Assembly (NCBI GenBank): GCA_003151275.1
Contig: PLXC01000042.1
Location: 21,481 to 85,480 of the forward strand
Length of the DNA stretch: 64,000 nt
From: Candidatus Melainabacteria bacterium
Lineage (GTDB): Bacteria > Cyanobacteriota > Vampirovibrionia > Obscuribacterales > Obscuribacteraceae
Direction: 5' to 3'
Shown here in pieces: positions 26,032 through 36,700 of the stretch (positions are counted from its first letter, which is position 1; every line of letters begins with the position of its first letter). The notes below the pieces were generated by a model. It did not search any database. It saw nothing but the letters and a program-made list of their open reading frames with translations, and was not told the origin of the DNA. A program made the position numbers and the translations under genes.

Positions 26032-26149
26032 TTAATCTAATAAACGAAATCCTGAAACCAGAGTTCTGGCGTTGTTTTGGAGGTTTATTACTAACATCTG
26101 ACCCGACAATGTATTAAAATGGCCCTCGTCGTTGATTATGGAGTTGCAA

Positions 26150-26509
26150 ATGTTTAAGAAATTGTGTTTAACCGTGCTGGCATTGACTGCGTTGATGCCT
26201 TTTACTCCGAGCTTTAGCCAGACTGAAATTCAAAATAAACAGCCCGCAAAAGGGGCCATGGACAAGGACGCCGTCCGAGTTCAAGCCAAATTAAAGGATG
26301 ACTTTAAAAAAGGTCTTATTGATGCAGATCAGTTGTCACAGATGCAAAGAGATTTCGACGGGATTATGACAAGAGAAGATGATCTAAGAACCAGAGGCAA
26401 CGGTATGAACGCTTCTGGAAAGAAAGACATCCTCAAGCAGTTGACTGCTTTCGAAGCCAGATTGGACAAACAAGCCGGTTTGAATAAGCCTGCTAAGAAA
26501 GCGAAGTAA
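26150..26509 (+). CDS. Small secreted protein, 119 residues
   Basis: Start ATG 26150 with GGAG and a 6-base spacer; the frame is open further upstream but without a site. The signal peptide is MFKKLCLTVLALTALMPF, ending SFSQ. The mature part is highly charged and helical (KLKDDFKKGLIDADQLSQMQRDFDGI), with a Lys-rich C-terminus. I do not recognise the family. It sits between the FGE and the HAD phosphatase with its own terminator, so it may be transcribed independently. Confidence 0.7.
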   Translation: MFKKLCLTVLALTALMPFTPSFSQTEIQNKQPAKGAMDKDAVRVQAKLKDDFKKGLIDADQLSQMQRDFDGIMTREDDLRTRGNGMNASGKKDILKQLTAFEARLDKQAGLNKPAKKAK

Positions 26510-26534
26510 CTAATCGTTTCTGACTTTCAAAGCT

Positions 26535-26562
26535 ATGACGCTGCCCGCGAGGGCGGCGTTTT
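26535..26562 (+). terminator. Intrinsic terminator
   Basis: CGCTGCCC (26539-26546) pairs with GGGCGGCG (26551-26558), eight pairs with one G-U, around a GCGA tetraloop, followed by TTTTG. It lies 30 bases after the small secreted protein gene. Confidence 0.75.
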
Positions 26563-26639
26563 GCTATGGAAATGCTGGAGACCAGCCCACACACCTGATA
26601 TAGTGCCGAAGTTACACACTCGAATTGGTGACAAGTAAA

Positions 26640-27647
26640 ATGGGCATTTTAAAACGAAAAACAGTAATCGCATTTGCGGTTGTTCTGGTTCTGCTATTCA
26701 GTGGATCTATGACGCCTACTTTGGCGGACTCCGATCCATTGCCATCGTGGAACGTAGGTGCTCACAAGCAAGCGATCTTGGATTTCGTCCATGACACCAC
26801 TACAGAGGGAACTGCTAATTTCGTTCCGACCGCCGAACGAATTGCCACGTTCGATCAAGACGGCACGCTTTGGGTTGAGCAGCCAATTTATGCGCAGCTA
26901 ATGTTTGATTTGGTGAGAATCAATGAGTTGGCACCACAACATCCTGAGTGGAAAACTAAACAACCATTTGCCACTGTTTTGTCGGGCGATCACGCAGCGA
27001 TGGCAAAATTCTCGCTGGAAGATATTGAGAAGATTGTTGGTGTCACTCAATCGGGCATGACTGTCGAACAATATCCCGCTATCGTCAAGCAGTGGCTTGC
27101 AGCGGCAAAGCATCCTCGTTTTAAGAAGCCGTGTACCCAACTGATTTACCAGCCGATGCTTGAAGTAATTCGCTATCTGCAAAATAGTGGCTTCAAAACT
27201 TACATTGTCACCGGCGGTGGTCAAGAATTTGTCCGAGTGTTCGCAGATCAAGTTTATGGAATTCCTCCGCAACAAGTGATCGGTACAGCCGGACAAACGA
27301 AATACGGTTATGCAGCAGACGGCAAACCTGAGCTCATGAAATTGCCAAAGATGCTGTTCCTCGATGATCAAGGTGGAAAGCCGCAATCAATAAATCTCAT
27401 TATCGGCCGCCGTCCTTATGCAGCATTTGGAAATTCCACTGGTGACCAAGAGATGCTTGAGTGGACTGGTGCTGGTGGGGGTAAGCGCTTGATGATGCTT
27501 GTTCATCATGATGATGCCGTGCGCGAATATGCTTATGGTGCAGACTCCGACATCGGCACATTCAGCGATGCATTAGCGAACGAAGCAAAACAGCGCGGTT
27601 GGAATGTGATCAGCATGAAGGATGACTGGAAAAAGATTTTTCCTTGA
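26640..27647 (+). CDS. Exported HAD-superfamily phosphatase
   Basis: 335 residues from ATG 26640 (TTG 26625 and GTG 26628 lie upstream in frame). The signal peptide ends near TPTLADS. HAD motif I is TFDQDGTLW (nucleophile Asp), motif II is in YIVTGGGQEF, and motif IV is AFGNSTGDQEML. The layout is that of the phosphoserine-phosphatase-like secreted HAD proteins often found near sulfatases. It probably dephosphorylates a small molecule in the periplasm; the substrate is not predictable. It lies between the two sulfatases on the same strand. Confidence 0.87.
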   Translation: MGILKRKTVIAFAVVLVLLFSGSMTPTLADSDPLPSWNVGAHKQAILDFVHDTTTEGTANFVPTAERIATFDQDGTLWVEQPIYAQLMFDLVRINELAPQHPEWKTKQPFATVLSGDHAAMAKFSLEDIEKIVGVTQSGMTVEQYPAIVKQWLAAAKHPRFKKPCTQLIYQPMLEVIRYLQNSGFKTYIVTGGGQEFVRVFADQVYGIPPQQVIGTAGQTKYGYAADGKPELMKLPKMLFLDDQGGKPQSINLIIGRRPYAAFGNSTGDQEMLEWTGAGGGKRLMMLVHHDDAVREYAYGADSDIGTFSDALANEAKQRGWNVISMKDDWKKIFP

Positions 27648-27935
27648 TTTGATAGTGCGCCTTCGACACTTGTTACAATTTGGTTCTTCAAATGATCGTC
27701 CGGTCGGCAATCGGCTATATGGATAAACTTTTCATCAGATCCACAACCCGAGTATTTATAGCTCTATCAAGCACGAATGCATTAATTTATGCGATGTCAA
27801 TGAACCATAATATACTGTGCCAATCTGGTAAGGAAAAAGTACTAATCCGGTGCGCTGAGAATATTAGTGGCTGCAATCCTGGAGTCTGGTCGAAAATTGG
27901 TTTGAGATTTAGTCGGAACTCATAGGGTGGTGTTT
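27648..27935. other. Intergenic region upstream of the second sulfatase
   Basis: AT-rich, with no convincing gene and no strong hairpin. TATACT occurs around 27811 without a good -35. Confidence 0.3.
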
Positions 27936-30413
27936 GTGAAATCTATTTTGACGGGAGACTGTGGACGTCGCGTGTTGGTCCTCACTTTGATAGGTAGTCT
28001 CACCACGTTGATGCCTTCTAGTATTTCAATATTGCCTATAACAGCAGCTTATGCGGAGCCAGCACCAAGTGCCACAATTGATCGCACCACCCTACCGATT
28101 GCCGAGCCAGTCTATCCTCATTCAACAATACTTGACGCTAGAAACGCTACGCCTCCGCCGATTTTTCAAGTGAAAGCGCCGGCCAACGCGCCGAACGTAC
28201 TGATCGTATTGGTTGATGACATGGGATTTGGTCAATCAAGCGCGTTCGGTGGACCTGTTCAGATGCCAAACATGGAAAAGCTTGCTAACAACGGACTGCG
28301 TTACAACGGCTTTCACACAACAGCACTTTGTTCGCCGAGTCGCGCCGCACTACTCACTGGTCGCAACCACCACATGTGCAACATGGGGTCAATCACCGAA
28401 ACTGCTACAGCGTTTCCTGGGCAGACCGGTAAGCGTCCAAACAGTGTCGCACCATTGGCGGAGATGCTGCGCTTGAATGGTTACGCCACTGGTGCCTTTG
28501 GCAAATCGCACGAAACCGCAGTTTGGGAAGTTAGCCCGTCTGGACCAACGGATCGTTGGCCGACTCGATCTGGTTTCGACAAGTTTTATGGCTTCATTGG
28601 TGGCGAAGCAAATCAGTGGGCACCTACACTCTATGATGGTTTGAACCAAGTTGAACCACCTAACGATCCAAACTATCACTTGATACCTGATATGACAAAA
28701 CAGGCAATCAATTGGATGGATTATGTGAAATCACTGACGCCTGACAAACCATTCTTCATCTATTTTGCACCTGGTGGCACACATGCACCGCATCAGGTGC
28801 CGGCGGAGTGGATCGCGAAATACAAAGGCAAGTTTGACCAGGGTTGGGACAAACTGCGCGAAGAAACACTTGCCCGGCAAAAGAAACTAGGCATGGTACC
28901 TCAGGACGCAACGCTGGCACCAAAACCTGAGGCTATTAAGGATTGGAATAAACTGACTCCCGATGAGCAGAAACTTTTTGCTCGTCAGATGGAAGTCTTC
29001 GCAGCGTATGGAGAATTCACCGACCACAATGTTGGCGAGCTAATTAAATCCATTGAAAAAAGTGGTCAACTGGACAACACTCTCATCTTTTATATCGCTG
29101 GTGATAATGGTGCCAGTGCCGAAGGCGGCTTCAATGGACTCTTTAATGAGATGAGCTATTTCAACGGCGTGCCTGAAAGTGTTGCCGATATTCTCAAGCA
29201 TTACGATGAGCTCGGCGGGCCAAAGTCATACGGACATTATGCTGCCGGCTGGGCAGTAGCTGGTGACACGCCGTTCACTTGGACAAAGCAGGTAGCGTCG
29301 GATTATGGTGGCACGATGAATGCGATGGCAGTGCATTGGCCAAAGGGCATTAAGGCTAAAGGCGAAATCCGTTCTCAGTTCCACCATGTTATCGATGTAG
29401 CACCGACCATTTTAGAAGCGGCCGGATTGCCTGAACCAAAGTCGGTGAATGGCACAGTGCAGACTCCTATTGAAGGTGTCAGCATGATGTATACGTTCAA
29501 CGACGCGAACGCGAAAAGTCACCACACGACGCAGTATTTCGAAATATTCGCTAATCGATCCATTTATCATGATGGTTGGTTGGCCGGAACCGTTCATAAG
29601 GCACCATGGGAATCCAAGCCCCGAGCAGCGCTCACGGATGACAAATGGGAACTGTACGACACTAGTAAAAACTTTAGTCTCACGAGCGATTTGTCTGCAA
29701 AGATGCCGGCCAAGCTCAAAGAGTTGCAAGCTCTCTTCATCACAGAGGCAGTCAAATACAAGGTTCTGCCGCTCGACGATCGGCTCCTGGAGCGTCTTAA
29801 TTCAACCCTTGTCGGACGTCCAGATGTGATGGCGGGTCGAACTTCTCTGTCGCTCTTTGAAGGAATGACTGGTATGTCAGAAAATGTATTTATCAATGTA
29901 AAAAATCATTCTTTCTCTGTCACCGCCGAAACGCAGATTCCTAGTGGTGGTGCCGATGGTGCCCTCCTTGCTCAGGCGGGAAGATTTGGTGGCTGGAGCT
30001 TCTATGTGAAGGACAGCAAACCTACTTTTACCTACAACTGGTTGGGTCAAAAATCCTACACGATAACATCTGCGAAACCGTTGTCGGCCGGACCTGCCAC
30101 CATTCGATTTAACTTTGCTTATGATGGTGGTGGCGCCGGAAAAGGCGGCACTGGAACTATTTCCGTCAACGGAGAGCAGGTTGCTCAAGGGCGAATTGAT
30201 CAGACCCAAGCTTACTGTTTCTCAGCTGATGAAGGTGCCGACGTTGGTTGCGACTTAGGTACCCCAGTCAGCGAAATCTATCAGGCGCCGTTCAAGTTCA
30301 CAGGCAAGATCGCAAAAGTTACCATTGATATTAAAGCTCCAAGTGCCACTGACAAGGCTGAAAGTGACAGAGTTCACCAGGAAGGCGTCTTGAAGAAGGC
30401 AGCTTCAGACTAA
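27936..30413 (+). CDS. Large exported arylsulfatase (CSPSR motif) with C-terminal beta-sandwich
   Basis: 825 residues from GTG 27936, which has AGGGTGG five bases upstream; GTG 27927 is also in frame. Signal peptide to about residue 40 (ITAAYAEP). The sulfatase core starts PNVLIVLVDDMGFG. The formylglycine motif ALCSPSRAALLTG has Cys at about residue 132, the canonical C-x-P-S-R. GKSHE, GTHAPHQVP and GDNGASAEGG supply further active-site residues. After about residue 640 comes a beta-rich domain (SFSVTAETQIP, GGWSFYVKDSKPTF) of the concanavalin-like kind often found in this long arylsulfatase group. Activation by the neighbouring FGE is likely. Confidence 0.93.
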   Translation: MKSILTGDCGRRVLVLTLIGSLTTLMPSSISILPITAAYAEPAPSATIDRTTLPIAEPVYPHSTILDARNATPPPIFQVKAPANAPNVLIVLVDDMGFGQSSAFGGPVQMPNMEKLANNGLRYNGFHTTALCSPSRAALLTGRNHHMCNMGSITETATAFPGQTGKRPNSVAPLAEMLRLNGYATGAFGKSHETAVWEVSPSGPTDRWPTRSGFDKFYGFIGGEANQWAPTLYDGLNQVEPPNDPNYHLIPDMTKQAINWMDYVKSLTPDKPFFIYFAPGGTHAPHQVPAEWIAKYKGKFDQGWDKLREETLARQKKLGMVPQDATLAPKPEAIKDWNKLTPDEQKLFARQMEVFAAYGEFTDHNVGELIKSIEKSGQLDNTLIFYIAGDNGASAEGGFNGLFNEMSYFNGVPESVADILKHYDELGGPKSYGHYAAGWAVAGDTPFTWTKQVASDYGGTMNAMAVHWPKGIKAKGEIRSQFHHVIDVAPTILEAAGLPEPKSVNGTVQTPIEGVSMMYTFNDANAKSHHTTQYFEIFANRSIYHDGWLAGTVHKAPWESKPRAALTDDKWELYDTSKNFSLTSDLSAKMPAKLKELQALFITEAVKYKVLPLDDRLLERLNSTLVGRPDVMAGRTSLSLFEGMTGMSENVFINVKNHSFSVTAETQIPSGGADGALLAQAGRFGGWSFYVKDSKPTFTYNWLGQKSYTITSAKPLSAGPATIRFNFAYDGGGAGKGGTGTISVNGEQVAQGRIDQTQAYCFSADEGADVGCDLGTPVSEIYQAPFKFTGKIAKVTIDIKAPSATDKAESDRVHQEGVLKKAASD

Positions 30414-30763
30414 CTTTATTGTAGTCATCGTTGAAACCATTGTTGGTTTGCGACCAACTTTAGTTAATTACTTGTGACTCCATCATTGCTCGATAGATTA
30501 TGAAGCGAGAATTAGCGATCGCGCCGTCCACAAGCCTGTGCGTAACCAATTGCTGAGGACTAGCCAATGGTGCGTCGTAGCAACATATCCTGCGGAGCAT
30601 AATTTCTCGTGACTGGAATTGTCTACATTTGTCTAGGTCTAAAACCCTAGATTCCTTATCCTTATAGCAAAGTTAGGGATTGCCCCACGGATTATGGGCG
30701 TGCAAATTATGGTTGTGCCATACTGCTTCAATGACACAATTGCACCAAAGTAATTTGCCATCG
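30414..30763. other. Intergenic region before the alpha-2-macroglobulin gene
   Basis: A weak terminator-like hairpin (GTTGGT 30442-30447 with ACCAAC 30453-30458, then TTTA) follows the sulfatase. The rest should hold the promoter of the alpha-2-macroglobulin gene; no strong boxes are seen. The reading frame of that gene is open back to 30680. Confidence 0.35.
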
Positions 30764-33700
30764 ATGCGAAGACCTTACCGTCTTGCTAAATATTTTCGAT
30801 CTTGCCTAATCCTTTTATCAATATGTTCATTGATTTTGCCAGGTACAAATTTGGAAGCGCGCGCTCAGTTTGCACCTCAATCTTTGAGCGTCAATGAAGT
30901 AAAACAATCGCAGGCGCAAACAACGCCTAAGCAAATCATTGAGCTTAGCGAAGATAAGTCTCAGTCAATTCAAACTGATGTGGCTAAAGTTGTTCAAACC
31001 AAGCCATTGTCCCCCGAACGGCTCAAGGAACTTGCCGTGCTGCTTCCACCAATGAGAGAGTCTGTCAGTAAACCGATCAAATTTGAAGCTCCTTCATACA
31101 CGCGTCACCCACCGCATACAAGCGATGTGATTAAGCTCGAATTTCCGCCCAAGACTTCTGACAAAACCAACAAGCCGTCAAGAATATCTCAATCGCCTTT
31201 GAAAATTCTTCGAGTCAGCCACAAAGGTGCTGTTTCATCAGTTGCGGCTCTAACAATTACCTTTAATCAGGCGATGGTACCAGTTACTTCAGCTGAAGTT
31301 TCTAATAACGTGGTGCCAGTAAAGTTGTCTCCATTGCCACCGGGAGTTTGGCACTGGTTAAGTACAGATACTCTCGAATTTCGCCCGACGGCAAAACGGT
31401 TTCCCAACGCCACCACATTCAAAGTAGCGGTTTCACCCGGCACTACATCTCTTGTTGGGGCTAAGCTTACATCGGCTTATCAATCTTTGATTGAGACACC
31501 TGCACCACGTGTTGAAGCATTCTATCTTGCAAAACGCAATTGGGACACAACTGCCATTTCCTTGGCTCCTGTTCTGGTACTTAAGTTCAATCAACCAATT
31601 GACCCAGCAAAGACCTTGCAGTATGTTCATGCTTTCGTCGGAAACGAGAAGCATCAACTGCGACTTGCTACTCCTGATGAAATAAAAAAAGATGCTGTCG
31701 GCAATATTATCTCTGATGCGATGAAAACTAAATGTCTGTTCATGCGCCCAACTTCGGACCTTCCGAAGAATATCCAAATACAAGTGATTGTGGCACCGGG
31801 CATTTCTTCCAATGAGGGCCCTAATGCAGGTCATGAGCGTCAGAGCTTTTCGTTTCGAACCTATTCTCCTTTTTCAGTTTCCCCGCAAAAAGAAGAAATC
31901 CGTCCGATCTGGCAGGGCGAGAATAATCGTATTGATTTCAGCAACGAGCTGGACATGACTGTTTGTAGGAGTTCTATGTTTACGGTCGACCCACCGGTCA
32001 AGAATTTCAAAGTGCAAGTGGAGAACACTGGTGTCTTTTTTCAAGGCGACTTCAGAATGGGCGTTACTAATACCATTCGAGTCAGCAATATGCTTCGCGA
32101 TATTTACGGGCAATATTTGAGTGGAACGCATGCAATTCGATACAGAATGGCACCGAGACCGGCTTCATTGTCCGATCCACTGGGAAATTTTGGTCAAATA
32201 GTGCCAAGGGCAAAGCCTGTTTATCATGTTCTGACCTTCAACGAGCCTGCTGTAAAGATCTCAATCTATGAAGCGCGGTTATCAGACTTACAACAATTTG
32301 AGAATGCAATGAAAAAATTCTCCGAGCCAAAGTCTCGAGTTGAGCAGTTGTTTTCTTCATTCAAACTTTTGTCCAAACGTTTAGTTCGAACAGACGCACA
32401 CACTGAAGTGTGGAACGACACGGCTATTGATTTGGTGCCAGTTCTTAAAAATGGTGCCACTCATTTCATTATGGTCGTGGAAACATCAGGCAAAGGCAAC
32501 TCCTCAGAAAGATATGCTCAATGGGTTGAGTACAGTCCAATCCGCATGAGTGTATTTGATGATGGCAAAAATTTAGTTGCGATGGTGACAGATATTCGCA
32601 CAGGAAAGCCTGTTTCTGGAGCCGAACTGGTGTTGTTGCCACGCAATTCAAAGCAGAGCACAGACAAAAATGGATTGACAAAATTTTTGTTGGACAATGA
32701 CAAACAGTCTTTTCTGGCCTGTCATTTTGAGAATCAAACGACCATACTTCCTCATAGTGGAGGATGGAAATGCTTACCGGAGAATGGGCGATTTGTTTCC
32801 TATCAAAATACAGACCGGAACCTGTATCGACCTGGCGAGACTGTTCACGTAAATGGCTTACTTAGGTGGGTTGATTGGGACAAGAATGGCGAACTCACTA
32901 CACCGAATCAATTGACTGAAGTAACCTATACGGTCAAGAGTAGCGATTCAACCGAATTGGCGAAGGGACAAGTCAAAATCGATAAAAATGGAGGCTTCGC
33001 TTTTTACTTCGCAGTCCCGCAAATTGTTGAACTGGGATATTGCGAAGTTTCGTTGACTGCTGTTGGTTCCGCTAGGCGATTACCGGCGTCTCGTCTGGGC
33101 GAAGTTGGTTTTCAAGTTCAAGAGTTTCGGCGTCCCGAGTTCGAACTAGCTCTGAGTTCTAACAAGAGCAATATGATTCTTGGAGATGTTGCGTCTCTTA
33201 CTGCGACGGGAAATTATCGCACTGGAAACCCATTACCGCACGCGAAAGTACACTGGAATGTGCGCTCTCGCACGGCCTATTTTAAACCTAAAGGGCTGGA
33301 CGGTTATTCGTTTGATCAGAGTCGACGATATAACAGTGACGGCAGTGATAATGTTAAAAACGAAGCTAGCGCTGTATTGGATGGCTTATCCGACGTAGCT
33401 GGAACCGACATTTTGCAGATCAAGTGCAAGTCGCTCGCGCGTATTGAGCCGGTCACTCTCACTGTGGAAGCAACAGTTCAAGACGTAAACAGGCAAGAGT
33501 GGTCGCAGAGTACTTCTGTTTTGGTGCACCCCGCAGATGTGTACGTGGGTGTGAAACCTGCTCAAAAGTACTTTACCCCACAGGATCCTAAAACATTTGA
33601 TTTCGTAGTGTCCGATCTGGAAGGTAATGTTCAACCGAACTACTCGGTTAGTCTTTCCGCAAGCAAATTATCTGATCATGTCGATAAGAAAACCAATAAA

Positions 33701-36700
33701 TTAGTAGAGACGCTTTTACAAGAAATTGTCGTAACTTCCGCTGGTCAAGCAAAATCTTGCACTTTCGATTTTGATAAAACTGGTGAATATTGGATCACGG
33801 CATTGGTTACTGATCGACAAGGTCGAGTTAATCGCTCAAGATCTTCTGTTCAAGTATTGAGCGCCGAACAAGTTGCGGAGTCTAATAAGAGAGATAAGTT
33901 CTCCGAAGATCAGCATCTGAGAGACATCGAATTAAAACTGAACAAAGAAAAATTTGTGCCGGGCGAGAGTGCGGAACTCAGCATAAAGGCTCCTTTCAAA
34001 GGAGGGCACGGTGTACTGGTGGTGCGAGGGGGACCATTTCTTGATGTGGTGCCATTTGCCGTCGACGACCAGGTCGCTAAAATTCTTTTGCCGATACGAG
34101 ATACCTTCTACCCTCAGGTGGAGGTTGAAGTGCACATGGTAGGTGCAAATAGCGCCACAGGTTTTGGAGAGATTGAAGTGGACGTGCCTCCAGATCCGGT
34201 CGCCTTGCAATTGAAGGCTGTGGCTGAGGCAGACTCTTATCAGCCAGGTCAGTCAGTAAAAATCAAAGTCAGTCTACAAGACGCAAAGGGAAATTCTGCT
34301 GCCAACGGACAAGTAGCTATTGCAGTCGTAGATGAGTCTATTCTTGCCCTGACTGACTATAAGTGGGTTAATCCACTATCAATTTTTTATTTCAACAAAG
34401 AGTTTTTTGGAGAGGTGATAACTGAGCCCGATCTTATAAATTCTGACGATTTGAAGCCGCAATATATTTCGGCGCGCCCAAAGAGTGAACTTGCGTCATT
34501 GCCACCACCTAGCGCAATGCCGCCACCACCACTCCCGGCCCCAGCAGAAGGAAAGGCAGGGGGATTGGTACCGCCTCCCCCACCACGTCCTTATGGGCAA
34601 CCAGGGCATGGCTTAGTCGGTGCACCAGTGGATCCTCGATACGGCCAATCGAACGAGTTTGGTTCTCCTGTTGACGATGTAGCCTTCCAGATTATTTCAC
34701 GTGAAGGTCAGCAGCAAGTGAAGTTTAGGTCAGACCTCACGCCTCTTGCCTATTTCAATCCCGCTGTTCTAACCGATGCTGATGGCACCGCAACCGTGAG
34801 TTTTGTCCTGCCAGGAAACTTGACTCGCTATCGCATTATGGCGGTGGCAGTAAAAGGAGCGGGGCAGTTCGGATCGAGTGAATCTAATTTTACCGCTAGC
34901 TTACCGCTGATGGTGCGCCCATCTGCACCGCGTTTTCTAAATTTCAAGGATGAATGCGAGATTCCATTTGTTGTTCAAAACAGTAGCTCGAAACCAATGA
35001 ATGCTGAGTTGATCGTGCGAGCAACAAACCTCGTTTTGGACGCTCGGACGAAAGGGGATACAAATTTGCCTGCCGAAGGCAACGGCGCGGTAGCACCTCC
35101 TGGAGGGCTTGAGGGCGCAAATCAACTGGCAGGCAGATCCTTTGAGATACCAGCAAACGATCGCGTCGAAATTCGTTTGCCTGTGGTGGCAAATTCAGGC
35201 GCCGAGGCGATAGTTCAAGTGGCAAGTTTTGCAGGTGTTGCTCATGATGCAACAGAAGTGACCATTCCACTGCAACCACCTGTAACAGCTGAAGCATTTG
35301 CAACTTACGGGCAAATTGATGATGGTGCAATCGCTCAAAAGATCGTGGTGCCTGCGAATGTAATCAAGGAAGTTGGCGGGTTGGAAATCACTACTAGCAG
35401 CACAGCTATGCAGCAGTTATTTGATGCAGGTGAATATTTAAAGAACTACCCTTTCAGTTGTTCCGAGCAACTGTCTTCGCAGATATTGGGACTTGGAGGA
35501 CTCAAAGATCTGGTCTCACAATTTCAATCTGAGACCGAAATTAAAGCTGGGGACTTTGAAACACTGCAGGTCAAAGATGTGACCGAACTTTCCAAACGAC
35601 AACAATCAGATGGTGGTTTTGGACTTTGGACAAGAGATGAACCAACCAAATGGCCGTTTGTTTCGATTCAGTGTGCAAGAGCCTTGCTGCAGTCCTCCAA
35701 ACATGGAATGCCTGTGCCTCAACGAACGCTTGAGCTATGCAAACAATACTTGCGAAAGATTGAAGATAGGATACCAACTGACTATGGTGTTCCTGAGCGA
35801 ATTTCGCTGGCAGCATATGCTTTGAATGTTCGACTACAAATGAATGATCCGGATCCTGAACAGGCGCGTCAGTTGATGGCAAACGCGGTTCATCCGAAGA
35901 AATCAGCCCAGAAATCCACTACCTCCAATTCGACAACTGCCAGTGAGCAAAGTTTGCAGGAATTACTTCCGCGGGTCATGTCTCTTGAGAGCATGGCATG
36001 GTTACTCCCCGTGTTAGCTGCTGATAGAAAGAGCGCTGAGCAGGTTCAGGCGATTCAAAACATTTTGGCTGAAAACATTAGTGAGACTAGTTCTACAGCC
36101 AACGTAAATGGATCACCATATCAAGGACATTCCTACTTGATGTATTATTCGCCAAGTCGGCTAAATGCGGTTATTCTAGAGGCTTTAATTGCCAGTAAAC
36201 CAGATAGCAATTTGATACCGAAGATGGTGAAGGGGTTGTTACTCCAACGTCGGAATGGCAGATGGTCGACTACTCAAGAAAACGCTTATTCACTTCTTGC
36301 TTTGAGCAAATATTTTGCTACTTATGAAAAGGTAACTCCCGACTTTAATGCTCAATTCTGGCTTGGCGAAGTTGTTTCATCCGAAGAAAAATTTGCCGGT
36401 CGCAGTCTTGTCTCTAAAACCATGAATATCCCCATGGAATTTCTCCAGTCACATACGAAGGATGAGCTGCTGACTTTAGCAAAGGAAGGATTGGGCCGAC
36501 TTTATTACCGCATTGGTATGAAATACGCACCACAAGATCTGAAGCTGCCCGCCACGTCGCGAGGCTTCACGGTTGAACGAACTTATACGCCTGTGGACGC
36601 AGATTCCGATGTCACTCGCGACGCCGCCGGTGTCTTGCATGTCAAAGCCGGATCCACTGTAAAGGTTACAATCAAGATCGATGCACCTGGCACGAGATAC

